Origin: Phialocephala subalpina
Taxonomy: Eukaryota > Ascomycota > Leotiomycetes > Helotiales > Mollisiaceae
Assembly (NCBI GenBank): GCA_900073065.1
Contig: FJOG01000023.1
Coordinates: forward strand, 872,179-936,178
Length of the DNA stretch: 64,000 nt
Direction of reading: 5' to 3'
Position 1 is the first letter of the stretch. Every line of letters begins with the position of its first letter. Below the pieces are notes generated by a model. That model had not been told where the DNA came from. It was given only the letters and a program-made list of their open reading frames with translations, and did no database searches. Below, one piece after another: positions 22,142-35,115 of the stretch. Both the position numbers and the translations under genes were made by a program.

Positions 22142-23383
22142 ATGTTTGCCAGACAGACTGCCAGACTTGCCCGGAACCTCAACACACCAAGAGCGAGAGT
22201 CGCACAGATTGGTTCACAGATACGATTTGCACGCACGATGCCTCCAATTCCGAAGACGATGAAGGGAGTTCTGATTGAGAAGACGGGAGGAGTAGAGGTG
22301 TTGCAATACAAGACTGACCTTCCGGTCCCGACACCGAAGGAAGGGGAAGTGTTGGTGAAGAATGATTTTATTGGGATTAATTACATTGACACGTATTTCT
22401 TCCCCCCCCAGCAATTTCTCTCCTCTCTCTTTCTCTTATCTGATCCAATTGATTCGAATAATAATTGAAACCCCAACAGCTATTTCCGAACAGGACTCTA
22501 CCCCGCCCCCAAACCCGAAATCCTCGGCCGTGAAGCAGAAGGAACAATCATCGCCCTCGGTCCCAGCGGGAACTTCTACAACCTCAAAGTCGGCGACCGC
22601 GTAGTTTGGATGGGTACATCTGCTTACGCCGAATTCACCGCCGCGCCAGCCAGCAAAACATATCCTATCCCCTCCTCTCTCTCTCCCTCAATCGCAGCAG
22701 CCTCTTTTTTGCAAGGCTTGACTGCTCTCACTCTTATAAGGGAGGCGTATGAAGTCAAGAAGGGAGATTGGATACTAGTACATGCCGCAGCTGGCGGAGT
22801 TGGGCTATGGTTGTGTCAGTTATTGAGAGCGCTGGGAGCTAAGACGATTGGGACGGCGAGTACAGCTGACAAAATCGAACTTGCGAAGCAGAATGGGGCG
22901 GACTACATGATAAACTACAAAGAAGAAAAAGATTTTGTGGGAGCTGTGAAGAAGATTACGGACGGAGAGGGCGTGGCGGCGGTTTTTGATAGCACAGGAA
23001 AAGATCAGTTTGAGAATGATTTGGAGGTTGTGGCTAGGAAGGGGACAGTCGTTTCTTATGGGAACTCGGTGAGTTGGTCGCTTCTTTAAGGGGTGGGAGG
23101 AGTGAACTTGATTGCTGACGATGAGTTGTAGTCTGGAGCAGTACCGCCGTTGACTATCTCGAGACTGTCGGCCAAGAATGTCAAGATCTTGAGACCGACG
23201 TTGTTCAACTATATCTCTACAAGGGAGGAGTTCGAGAGATACACAGGGGAGCTGTTTGACTTCATCACCAAGCACAACTTCAACGTCAGGATCCATGAGA
23301 CGTATCCTCTTGCTGATGTAGCAAGAGCTCACACCGATCTTGAGGGACGAAAGACGACTGGAAAGTTGTTGTTGAAGCCGTAG
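22142..23383 (+). CDS. Zeta-crystallin-like NADPH:quinone oxidoreductase (MDR family)
   Basis: Exons 22142-22392, 22480-23068 and 23132-23383, 363 aa; all junctions restore the family sequence (IDTYFRTGLYP; SYGNSSGAVPP). The first 30 or so residues are Arg/Ala-rich with no acidic residue, a likely mitochondrial targeting peptide, with a second Met (about residue 32) as a possible cytosolic start. The quinone reductase core follows: substrate-domain motif NDFIGINYIDTYFR and the NADPH-binding Rossmann motif HAAAGGVGLWLCQ. No zinc-ligand pattern is seen, which fits the zinc-free QOR branch (yeast Zta1). It reduces quinones by one-electron transfer and is linked to oxidative stress. Confidence 0.93.
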
Positions 23384-23503
23384 AGTGGTAGATCTTTAAC
23401 GCTTGGTTGTGACACAGAATCAATTGATTGATGAGGTCTATCTGCAAAGCTGCTGTTCAAGTCTATATGCTATTATGCAAAGCTATACACCATAATACCG
23501 ACC

Positions 23504-25082
<1,579 letters not shown>

Positions 25083-25556
25083 GATTGCTTTGTTGAAGGT
25101 TGTCGACGACAAGAAAGCAACTTCAGCACGTTCTTGGTGGGGAGATCTACCATCACGAAACAACACGAAGTGGGCAAGTCACAAATTTATTTAAAGCCCG
25201 CTCCCATCCTTTCCCTTTCCAGGGTCTCATGTCTACTCCAAATCATGGGATGACCACAAAACAACGTCACCATATGGTGAGATTGTCTGAAGGCATCTTT
25301 TTTTCTTCAGGGTCTAACGGCAATGGCGGACGTTTAATTTGCTGCACAAGATGCTGATTTGCAGTGCAGATTCAAGCCGATGGAAAAAACAATGCGGGCG
25401 TCAATGTCCTGGTTCGGGATAACATTTCAACGAGAATTGGGTGAGTTTCCGGTTCACCATCATTCATGTTCAGAACAACAACAGCTGATAGCTCGATCGC
25501 CGTCAATGATGTCCCTGGTCAACCAGGACATTGAGGGGTGCATCAATGTACCTCTC

Positions 25557-25618
25557 GGGAGCGGAAGAGGGGACTTCGAAGCCCATCAAAGCAAGAAATG
25601 TACCCCTCTTCCGCTCCC
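25557..25618. repeat. Perfect 16-bp inverted repeat
   Basis: Arms GGGAGCGGAAGAGGGG (25557-25572) and its exact complement (25603-25618) are separated by 30 nt. It sits in a non-coding spacer near two other inverted repeats. Confidence 0.85.
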
Positions 25619-25674
25619 CACATATGTATCTTCTCCAGCCACTCAAGGTCCTCTTGTGCCACGAGCCATGGCAC

Positions 25675-25727
25675 GCCGTGGCTGGTGAGTGAAAAAAAAA
25701 TGCCCCGCCACACTCACCAGCCACGGC
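25675..25727. repeat. Perfect 17-bp inverted repeat (strong hairpin)
   Basis: Arms GCCGTGGCTGGTGAGTG (25675-25691) and its exact complement (25711-25727) are separated by a 19-nt loop that begins with A9. No T-rich tail follows, so it is not obviously a terminator. Confidence 0.85.
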
Positions 25728-26573
25728 AACGGTCAGGGTTCCATGGCGCGGTTCCGTTGATTGCTTCGAGCGAGGAATGAAAACAACCTCTTTCGGACAT
25801 CCAGACTCGAGAAATGTCCCACCGACCACCGCTACGCAACATTATTGTGTTCACTGAGGAATTCACAACCTGTGCTACGCCTAGACGAGCCGAGGAAACC
25901 CAATAAATGGCATCCCGTTGTCCTGCCCTTGTTGTGCATCGCGTGCATCGTCCTCGACGACCTATACATCGACTTGCGCCGAACCCCAGAACGAATAATA
26001 CACCCTTTCGCATGTATCCTCAATGATAATACAAGATCTGGAATTGATTCGGCTATCGATTAGGGCGCGTAATTCACTGTTCCGGTGTGCGCTTGGTTGG
26101 CACTGTGGTTGTGGACTTTGCTATTGTGCATCGGATTCACCTTCGAAGAAGTGGTGATAGCTTCATCACAATAGTAAGTAAATCTCCTAGGCAGACAATG
26201 ATTGCTGCGAACACAAAATCCCCGAGATTTTCTTCGTTCTCGATCTTTTCTTCCTCGAAAGTACACAATTGTTTGCCTCGTTCCTCCCGAATCCAGCAAG
26301 CAACTACACTTTCCCAATTCTGCGATCACCAGTAGCGCAAATTGTAACTACAAGTACGCGTCGAACCTGTCGACTTTCTTCACTTCTGCATGCGAAAGAC
26401 TCGACATCTTCCAAACGCAAACTTGATTCAATTCAAACTAATTGCCTGCTAGACATCGATTGTCGCGCGAATACTCCCTTGGAGATAGATTCTGACTACT
26501 ATCAATTGAACAACCAAACTCGACCCTTCCCCAACACTTCTCCGAACGTCCTTGAGGCGCTCCTACCTTCACC

Positions 26574-28851
26574 ATGTCTACAAGACGTACCACAAGAGCT
26601 GCTAGCAGAGCTAGTAGCCACGGTGCTTCCCCTGCTCCCTCTACGGTCGCAGCTACTCCCAGGCGCACTCGCCGATCTGGCAATGAGGCTCTCCCCGCTG
26701 TTGGCTTGCGCCAAAGCACCGCATATGGCACCAATACCATTGCGCAACCTGCTAGAGCCGGTTCAAATGTTGGCGATCAGATTGACACGGTTCTTCACGA
26801 CCTCCTGGCCCCAGAGCCGACTCCAGTTAGCAGTAAGTCCCCCTCCACTGCCTCCTCTTCCTGCCCCTCCTCGAACCTGGCTGACGAGCTCGCAGGGTCC
26901 CGCGGTCGATCTCGATCTCAGACTCCTGCCGCACCATCGTCGGCCGATAAGAGCTTTGGAATTGAGAACGAACTCTTCAATGACGCCAAAGTCGCATCAT
27001 CCTCTCCCAGCAGCCTCAACGACCACCTACAAGGCGGACAAGGCGGAAATAATTTGACTGGTATTCTGGAGGAGTCAGATGAAGATGAGAGCAGCCCTGA
27101 GCCACCTTGCGCACCAACTCGCCCGACTGCCCCAACTGGACGTGTCGCATTCGGTGCTGAGGCGGAGAGACTTGCGCTTGATACTCTGGCTCGTCAACGT
27201 CTCCGCGATGCCGGCTACGTTGAACCCGCCGATAATATGTTCACTCAAGGATGCGCTTATGTCGTATCTTCTGCCAAGCAAGTCGTCGGTCTCGCCGGAT
27301 CTGTCTTGAAGTCGTAAGTGCTCCTCTTCGCTCTCAGTCTTTCTTGCTAATACTTTTCCTAGTATCTTCTCACCTAACTTCTTGATTTGGCTCGGTGTTG
27401 CCCTCATCGCGATCATTGGATACTCTATCATCTCCTCTGGTGACATCACTTCTGTTGCTTCCGACTTGGGTCACGGCTTTGGTCGCATGATCCCATCTTT
27501 TTCCACCCCTCTCGAGCACATTACCGATGACAACCGCGATCTCTACCGCAGACTCACGGATCTTGAACACCAGGTTGCGCGCATCAAATCTCGCAAATCA
27601 GAAATCGATCCAAAGGCCGTCGCCCGACTCCAAAACATTCTGCCCGATCTACTGGTTATCAAGAAGGATCAGGACGGCAACTTGATCATTCCCAACGACT
27701 TCTGGTATGCACTGCAGGACAGGATTCGCTCCGACGATACTCTAGTTCACCAACAAATCGACCAACCTGTTCAGACCGGCAAGGGTACCGTGTCTGGAAA
27801 GGAGCTCGCAAGAGAAGTCGAGAAGGTTGCAAAGGTTGCTTGGGATCGGTACATGAAGCAGAATTCGAACACGATGAAGGTCATCCTTGCTGACGAACTT
27901 GGCCAAAAATTCCCTCGCCTCCTGGAAGACAACCATGTCGCCACGAAGGAGGAGGTGATTAAATTGATTCGGAAAAACTGGGACGAGGACACCGCGCATC
28001 TCCGAACTGAGCTTGCTCAACTTACCAAGAAGTTTGAGAACGCTTCTCGTCAAATTACGAAACTCCAACACAACTCTGGCACCCTCACGAGGGAGGAAGT
28101 CAGAACCATCGCCACAGATATCTTGAAGAAGCTCATCCCGCATGCTCAGCTCGAAGCTCTCATCAACTCAAACCTACGCGGCGCGATTGATCAGACTCTC
28201 ACGCGCGTCAACCACTTCTCACCAGCTACCGGTGCTGTTGTCAACCCCTATCTCACATCCCCGACTTATGTCTCTCCGAAGAGTGATGTCTTCTTCTTCA
28301 CGAAATGGATGAGAGCAGCTATTCAGAATCCTATTCCGGCTCCAAATCCCCCGTCCGCAGCGCTCACGCGTTGGGAGGAGTTTGGCGATTGTTGGTGTGC
28401 CCCACTGACGGAGCAAGGTGATGGATTCGGGGCCAGCTTGGAAGTAATTGTCGGAACCCTATTGTACCCAGATACCTGGGTCATTGAGCATTTACCCTCG
28501 AGCGCGACACTCAACCCAGGCTCTGCCCCAAGGGATGTGGAATTATTGGCGTACATTCCCGATATGGACACATACAACGCGGTGAAGTCCGCGTCGGAAG
28601 AATTATTCCCCCGAGCCGAGGCCGAGGATCTGCCATTTCAGTATGTTAGGATTGCTGGAGGCACTTATGATATCGATGGTCCGGTTGCGCAATTGTTCAA
28701 TGTACAGGTAGATATGAGGTCGTTTGGGGCAGATGTTAGTAAGTTGGTAGTTCGCGCTACTACCAACTGGGGTGGGGCGCTAGTTCCGTACACTTGTCTC
28801 TATCGGGTTAAGATGTTCGGCGAAACTGTTCCGGGCTCCAGGCCGATTTAG
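26574..28851 (+). CDS. SUN-domain nuclear-envelope protein (LINC complex, Sad1-like)
   Basis: Exons 26574-27313 and 27363-28851, 742 aa. A possible extra in-frame intron at 26833-26895 (GTAAGT...GCTGAC...CAG, 63 nt) would give 721 aa. The N-terminus is Arg/Ser-rich and disordered, like a nucleoplasmic tail; one transmembrane segment follows the intron (FLIWLGVALIAIIGYSII); then a perinuclear coiled coil (about residues 290-480) and the C-terminal SUN domain with WVIEHLP, PRDVELLAYI and the closing VRATTNWGGALVPYTCLYRVKMFG. SUN proteins bind KASH peptides across the nuclear envelope and anchor chromatin or spindle pole bodies. Partial decayed copies of its 3' part lie just downstream. Confidence 0.93.
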
Positions 28852-29137
28852 GCGACGGTTGATTATTTTTCCGAGGCGTTTTTTTGTATGGCGGCGTTAT
28901 GGGAAACAGATACCCAATTCTTCTTGTAAAAATGAAAAGATCCCATCCAGAAAACGCTCTGATAATGTCCGGTGGTATCTGGTACATTGAGAAAAAAATT
29001 TTAGAACTTTTGCCTTCTGAAATTTTGGAACTGTTCGCTAATTTTCGCTTGGTCAAATTTCCCCCTTTTACCATGAATTACACCGACTCCTGAAACACGC
29101 CTGGATTGGTTTCCCAACCCCCCCCCCATTTCACGTT
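28852..29137. other. SUN 3' flank
   Basis: AT-rich spacer with homopolymer runs (a C9 run at about 29120). No gene is seen. Confidence 0.4.
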
Positions 29138-29812
29138 TCGATGTCTATTTCTCCACCAAATGGATGCATAAGAGCAGCTAGCCAAAACCCCATTCCGTCT
29201 CCAGATCCCCCTTCCATAGCGCTCACGCGTTGGGACGAGTATGGTGATGGTTGTTGTAAGCCACTAACGGAACATAGTAAAGGTTTCGGAGTCCGCCTGG
29301 AGCAGTGGAGATGATTGTTGGAAACACAATATGCCGGGAGGGCTGAGCACCGACGGCTTTGGGGTAGGAACCCACCGTGCGCGCACTTAACAGCAAGGCA
29401 AGACAGCATCTAAGACGAGTCAACGACGAAGGCTTCAATGACAGTCTTGAAGTTATCGTCACAGACCCAATGTACACGAAAACATGGGTCATTGAACAAG
29501 TAAGATCTTACCTTCAAGTGTAACCCAGGCTATCTCGACTCGGGTCCGAAGCTGTGTTTGGTTGGTGAGAGACACTGAGTGGACATCTAGGTGTATCGAA
29601 AATCTCCCTCGAAGTAGTGATGGCAGACTCAATGTGCCTAGACTCTATGGTACTCCATGGTCATGAGTGGGGCGCTTTCGCTCTACACAGACTCAGTGGT
29701 AACTGAATATCTACCCCCTGGCGCTTCACTTCAGCCAGGCTCTACCCCCAGGGATATGGAACTTCTGGCGTGGATTCCTGGTATTGATACAGTTGGAAAA
29801 TTCTCGGTCCAC
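29138..29812 (+). pseudogene. Decayed partial copies of the SUN-domain 3' region
   Basis: Three blocks resemble the SUN gene's last exon, in the same order and strand. Block 1 (about 29138-29325) matches the region around 28285-28465, including the near-identical GCGCTCACGCGTTGGGA. Block 2 (about 29425-29530) reads SLEVIVTDPMYTKTWVIEQ. Block 3 (about 29585-29812) contains the readable peptide EYLPPGASLQPGSTPRDM followed by ELLAWIPGID, matching EHLPSSATLNPGSAPRDVELLAYIPDMD in the gene. The LEV segment appears in all three, so the blocks overlap in content and look like repeated partial duplications. Frames are broken between blocks. The substitutions suggest an old paralogue rather than a recent duplication. 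Confidence 0.75.
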
Positions 29813-30034
29813 CAGGTCTCAGGATTGAAATCGTAAATCAAGTCATGATCTTTTGAATGTCCCAGCGCTGGCGGGCATGTGGGGGTATTCCGCTAAGGAG
29901 AAATTGCATCCCTCAGGTGGACATGAGATCTTGAATCACCCAAGGCTTTTCAGGAATATCGAAAGCTGGTAAGACAGCACCTCAAATAAAAGGTTGTTCA
30001 GCTGCATGGGAACTTTGTTCTGAACTGCTCCAAA

Positions 30035-31110
30035 CCTGAGGGACATTGGAAACTAAAGAAAATGGTGTACTGGAGTGCTCGGGTGCATGGCATGGGGTAA
30101 TGACTTAGTGAAACTTTCAGAAAACCAGTCCAATAGCTTTGAATACTGAATTAAAGGCACAAAACTACCGTTAACGGTATGATAATGCTGGTACCAATAA
30201 TCCATGACTTGTAGCACATTAAGAGACTGGTCCAGGAGTAGTCTAAGTGAGAGGGCAAAGTTGATTTAGCAAGACTTTCTAAAACTTTAGAACCTAGGTT
30301 TTAAACGCCGAATTAAAAACGTTACAATAGCTCTATATAAAAGCTAAATTCAATGACAAATAAGCTGAGGAATATTGAGGACGTAAGAAAATGATGCTCA
30401 GGAGTGTTCGGATGCATGGCATAATGAATCGGGCTTAGTCAAAACCAAGAATATAAATCTCGAGATAATAAATCAGGTATACTACAATTCCTGTACAAGA
30501 ACACTGGTTCAAATGATCCAGTGCCTCTAGGACATTGAAAGAGTGGTCCAGGAGTGGACTCAGAGAGTCGTCGGAGTGATGCATGACAATGCGGGGCAGG
30601 AATTCCCTTGGCGAGACTTCCACAATTGCTCGATAAGAGCAGGGCCTGTTCTCACTGATCCAGGACTTGAGGGACATTAAAAATTGTATTCAAGGGTGAC
30701 CCAGGAGTCAGAATGATATATGGTGGAAGTGCAAAAGAACAAGGTAGCAACAATTCCAAAAATTGCAGAAGATAGAGTTTTCCACTGCGAATTCAGAACT
30801 TGAATGCACTAGCTATCAAGGGACATTATCGTATGTATTTTCTGGATGCAATCGTTGTATGCCCACAAGAACTGGGTATATATTTCCCACCGCCCCCTTA
30901 TATCAAGGTGTATTCAACCTTGGATAGAACCTGGGGACGAGATTCTGGACTAGGTCCGCAATGTGCCAATGTTCCACAAATCTCAAAACATCCAGAAGTC
31001 GAACTCTGACCATGCTACCATTGGAAAGCTCCATCAGGAATTTTGGACTCCTGGGATGAGATCGAGATTTTCAATGCCCCCAGGCTTTCAGGGACATTCT
31101 CAGGCACAGT
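30035..31110. repeat. Degenerate tandem array, unit about 140-170 bp
   Basis: A recurring core reads roughly CTTGAGGGACATTGAAA..TGGTCCAGGAGTG. Copies are seen near 30041, 30211, 30371, 30530, 30669 and 30820, with a weaker one near 31089. Companion words recur at matching offsets, such as GATGCATGGCAT, AGACTTTC and GAATTAAA after each core. Copies are highly diverged. The region is AT-rich and has no credible gene. Confidence 0.55.
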
Positions 31111-31870
31111 CTCAGAGCAAACAGTAATTATTTTGGAGTGTCAAAATTTCTGGAGTTCTGCTATCTCCTATGACAGCAATATTTGGGAAGAAAACCAGTC
31201 ATTCAATTTCAAGCAGTCGAAAGCATGACGAAATTCTAACAAGTTGACAATACTGATATCTTGTGACAGCACCTAAATAAAACATATATCACATAAAATA
31301 TAGTGAACCTCCCAAATGAACCTGCGCTTATTCGAGATTCCAAGAAGCCTCTACAGATGGGCTTTGCCTTCGAACGGATCAGACAGAATCTGGGGAAACC
31401 ACCTCGTCCGCACCTCTAACCTCTCCCATCAATACCCTAGTTGTATCTGCCCTAAAGGAACGTAAGGTTTCGTCGTGGTGGAGGGCGGAGAAGTATTTAT
31501 AGTCGCTTCAATAGCTGAGGACGGAGAGGTAGCCCCTGGATCGATCATACGAGGGAAGGAGCATGTGAGGCGCGCCTTCTATTCCCAGATAGTGAGAGAG
31601 TCAACATAACTGCCTCCTGCCAACTTCACTCTCAGCAGAAACTCGTGGACGAACCCAGCCAACTCAAAGTCCTGCAAGTTGAAGGACTTTACTGAAGAAC
31701 AATATCCATGGGTAGAGATTGAAATGCATGAAAATGTAGAACGCCCGCCAAAGAAGAAAGCAGAAGAAAAGACCACCATAGTCCCGTAGCTTGAAGGATG
31801 TCATCTTAAGCCAATGCCTCATAGACCCCAAAATGCAATGATGGCAAGCCCTCTTCCTGAGTCGACATGA
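31111..31870. other. Intergenic, no gene seen
   Basis: About 760 bp between the degenerate array and the PRISE pseudogene end. No supported coding frame. Confidence 0.4.
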
Positions 31871-33314
31871 TCATGGAATGATCTTCGCGGCCCGCATCCT
31901 ATCGAAAGCAACATAATACCCCTTTAAATGATCCACAGACTCTGCGAACCCAATTCTCCTTGCCTCGCCGAGGTCGTAATGGCGATCAAATGTTGAATAC
32001 GGTCCCCTGGCAAAATTGATTATCTCTCCTCCATTTTCCGTCCATTCACTAGAGAATTGAGAGTATGGGAATAGTAACTCACGTCACGATAGTCATGAAC
32101 TCTCAACAGGTATTATCCAACACCTTTGGACGCAACCCATTCTCCTTCGTCCTAGGATTAGAATCTCCAAGTCAGCATATCTCTTAGAAGCTGAGGATAT
32201 TATCCATAGAAGGATGGGGTATTGAAGAAACTCACCAAGAATCCCACAGATCCTTCTGACCCCTAACCCACCCCCACGCTCCTCTCTCCTTCTCCATCCA
32301 AAGGCCCAACACCTACCAATCCAAAATATTCCGCAATCTCACCCCACACCATCTCCCAACTAACCCCTCTATCCTCATCCGCAATATTAAACGCCTTCCC
32401 AGCCGTAAGCTCCGGATGCAAAGAATCATAAACATGAAATCTCCCAAGTTGGTCAGAAGAACAGTTTGATTGAAGATGGGTGTACGATTCTTTCGTTCCT
32501 GGGAAGGGTACTGAGAGAGTGGGATTGACTGATTTTAAGAGGGAGAGGTACAAGGCGAGGGGTTCGGCAATGTTCATTGGGTTATGGCTTGGTACGAATC
32601 CTACAATGGCATTTGGACGAATGTCTGCGAATTTCCAGCTCTTTCCTTCAGCGAGCCGGGTCAAGGTATCGATTTGAGGGTAGAAGAAGGGGTGATCTCC
32701 GTATGGTGATGGTACTCTGGGAGCATTCTCCTTGAGTGGTGTCTCACGGTAGACATTTGTTCCGAATTCGAAGCCGTACCACTATTTCTATTCAGTGTCT
32801 GGGAGTTTGAAATAAGTCGAGAGACGTACTTTGCCACCTGTTGGAAACGTCCAGAATTGTCGATTTGGATAAACATTCTCGACTGCTGCGACGGCGTTGA
32901 TGATAAAATCAACGTTCTCTTTGACTCTCTACTCTGAACCTTCATCGGACCAGCCTCGATGTACGTATGCTATACCCCATGTTAACATGGCTTCAAAGAT
33001 CCGTATGTAAACAGAGTTGGTGTACCTGCGAAATACACGTGTGTGATTTGATCAATGTTCTCAATCTTCTTCAAATATTTTGTGATGGTGTCTGCATCTT
33101 GGGACAAGTCAAGCCCGGAGTACAGCTGCAATCTAGGGTCTGAAGGGAAGTCTAAGTCTTTTAGACTCAGAGGGCGACTTGTGAAGCCTACGACTCTGCT
33201 GAAGGCGGTTGGTGTAGGATATGAGAGGGCGGAGTTTGTAATTGCCCATCCTGTGATGCCAGAAGCTCCAAAGACTAGAGCTTCAATGGCGCTGTTTGAC
33301 TCGGCTGAGCCCAT
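31871..33314 (-). pseudogene. PRISE-like Rossmann-fold reductase pseudogene (progesterone 5-beta-reductase/iridoid synthase type)
   Basis: The full family layout can be followed on the minus strand: Rossmann motif VFGASGITGWAI near the start, THVYFA (intron) AYVHRGWSDEG, ENVYPNRQFWTFPTGGK (intron) WYGFEFGTNVYRET, PSPYGDHPFFYPQID, KFADIRPNAIVGF, and a C-terminus FDRHYDLGEARRIGFAES ending AAKIIP with TGA at 31871-31873. Three lesions break it: an in-frame TAG at 32929-32931 where Glu is expected, an extra base in the C5 run at 32271-32275 that shifts GVG* to the expected GWVRGQKDLWDSW, and TGA at 32103-32105 where Trp is expected. The Rossmann half still looks sound. It was an NAD(P)H-dependent ene-type reductase of unknown substrate. 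Confidence 0.85.
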
Positions 33315-33920
33315 TGCTTGAGATTGCTTAATGCCGGTAGGATGAGAAGGTGGAGGTAAAGATCGCTGCTAAAATCAAGTGAAAAGTCAAAAGTATTCTC
33401 CATCTCTTTATACCGAATTCAAAACTTCTTCTCGCTGGAGAACGCGAGTCCCAAGAATCACCGACGCCCTGCATTGCTTGAATCTTGATTATTCAGCAGG
33501 GAAGTCTGCCAAGACTTCCCTTTTATGTCCCAAATGGGAGAATGGAGGGGCATGAATTCTCTTCAATCGGGCTTCTGCTTTGGTATCTGCCTTGAGAAAC
33601 AAGTGAGATTCCTCCTTCACAGGGATCTGCCGAGCTATCCGTGGCTCATCGCTTGGAAATGTTCGAGCATGAGAGGTAGACGTAAGCAGAAGTAGAACAG
33701 AATCATAGAGCCGAAGAAGGAGCTCTCGTATATCCGATATGACAGTATGCGAAAGAAATGAAAGAAAGCCGAATTTTCGGACATGCAATGCACCGTCAAA
33801 CAGAAACCAGCACGTCATTGCTACCATCTGCACCTTCAATGTACATCCGTTGGAAAACATGCACAGGACGTATCCAACAGGAACACCGTCTAGAGTCTAT
33901 CATGCAATCATTTCATGTCC
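33315..33920. other. Intergenic, no gene seen
   Basis: A 600-bp spacer between the PRISE pseudogene start and the FAD1 stop. An open minus-strand frame at 33489-33860 has no family character. Confidence 0.4.
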
Positions 33921-34851
33921 TTACCAATCCCTTCCAAGTCGTTCCGCATTATCTTCCATCAATTCATATGCCGGCTTGAACGTCTGATGACTACTTTTCT
34001 TATCTTCGTCCTTGCCTTCTGCTTTCAACGCCGGGTTCGGGTGGGTATCAGTCGTGCCTCCTAGGGAAGTGTATCCTTGGTCGTAGAGCGGGCAGTAAGG
34101 AATCTCTAAATGCCGAATAAACTACCACCACAGTCAGTTTCATCCTAAGGTGGGACCAGAGGGTATTACTTACAGCCCAAATCTCCGCGTAATGCCAATC
34201 AATAACAGGATGTACTCTCATGAAAGCCGGCCAACCGGAGTCCGTCGGATCGAAATGCGTCAAGTTCTCTCCGTGCGGATCTGTTCTCCTGGTTCCAACC
34301 AATATTGCTTTGATCTTCTTATGCTCATCTAGGTATTTCCTGAACGCTTCTTTCATCGGCATCGCATAGCGGACTAAGTCGAGTTTATACGTGCTGACTG
34401 ACTCATCGACAAAGGCTCCCACTTCTGCGAAAGGATGTTTCGAGACGATGTACACGGTATGGAGAGCTTTGGGGAGCGCGCCCTTCTTGTGGTTCGCCAG
34501 GGAACATAGTAACAGGATAAGGAGGACTAGGCAGTCTTTGCCGCCGTTGTAAGAGAGGGAGATTTCGTCTAAACTGCATTGTTGACACATGTCAGTCCTG
34601 GACATCACAGCAAGCTCTAGACAACAAGGAGAAAACAGGAAATACCTGTATCGGTCTAATGCTTCGTCAATAACACCCAGAGCGATTCTAGTTTGTTCCT
34701 GCACAGCTTTCAACATAGGAGTTGGCGCCTCGGTCTCGAGAAAGGCATTCACACTCGTGGCGAGCGCGGCACAAGTGGAGTAAATGCTTTCATCGTGCCC
34801 GTTGACAATGGGCGTGTTGTCACCGGTATCCTCGGGTGCACGCAGTGACAT
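33921..34851 (-). CDS. FAD1: FAD synthase (FMN adenylyltransferase)
   Basis: Exons on the minus strand: 34646-34851, 34174-34573 and 33921-34121; phases close to 268 aa. The PP-loop-type core of the PAPS-reductase-like FAD synthases is present: SLSYNGGKDCLVLL, then VGTRRTDPHGENLTHFDPTDSGWP with the Arg/Asp substrate-binding cluster, HPVIDWHYAEIWA and the C-terminal IPYCPLYDQGYTSLGG. It transfers AMP from ATP to FMN, the last step of FAD synthesis in cytosol or mitochondria. The start is the ATG giving MSLRAPED. Without the second intron the frame would lose the conserved end, so that intron is certain. Confidence 0.95.
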
Positions 34852-35115
34852 TTCGTTCACTACAATCCATGTGTTTTACATGAAAGACTCTTTGAATTGC
34901 TTGTGTGAGAGGGTCGGTCAGCAACATTCAGGATGAGGTCGGTGGTTAAAATTTAGCGCACGAGAGTGGTAGCCGAGATGTGGGGTAAGCGTTGGAGGGG
35001 CAGATTGGGGGTCTCAGGGTTGCACAAGATGAGACACTTTGCATGAGAATGATGTGGAATGGCTGAAATGTTGTTGAGGGGTATCGCAGTTTTCATTCTT
35101 ATATTTACACAAGCA

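Larger units (their letters stand above)
25083..26573. other. Divergent intergenic region with hairpin-forming sequences
   Basis: This 1.5-kb region separates the epimerase and SUN genes. It holds a cluster of perfect inverted repeats at 25402-25727 (separate entries) and pyrimidine-rich leader sequence before 26574. Open frames on both strands lack recognisable protein features. Confidence 0.5.

Noticed and set aside
26269..27057. 262-aa Pro/Leu-rich frame overlapping the SUN gene start
   Set aside because: It is the alternate-frame shadow of the Ser/Pro/Arg-rich SUN N-terminus; composition is biased and no motif is seen.
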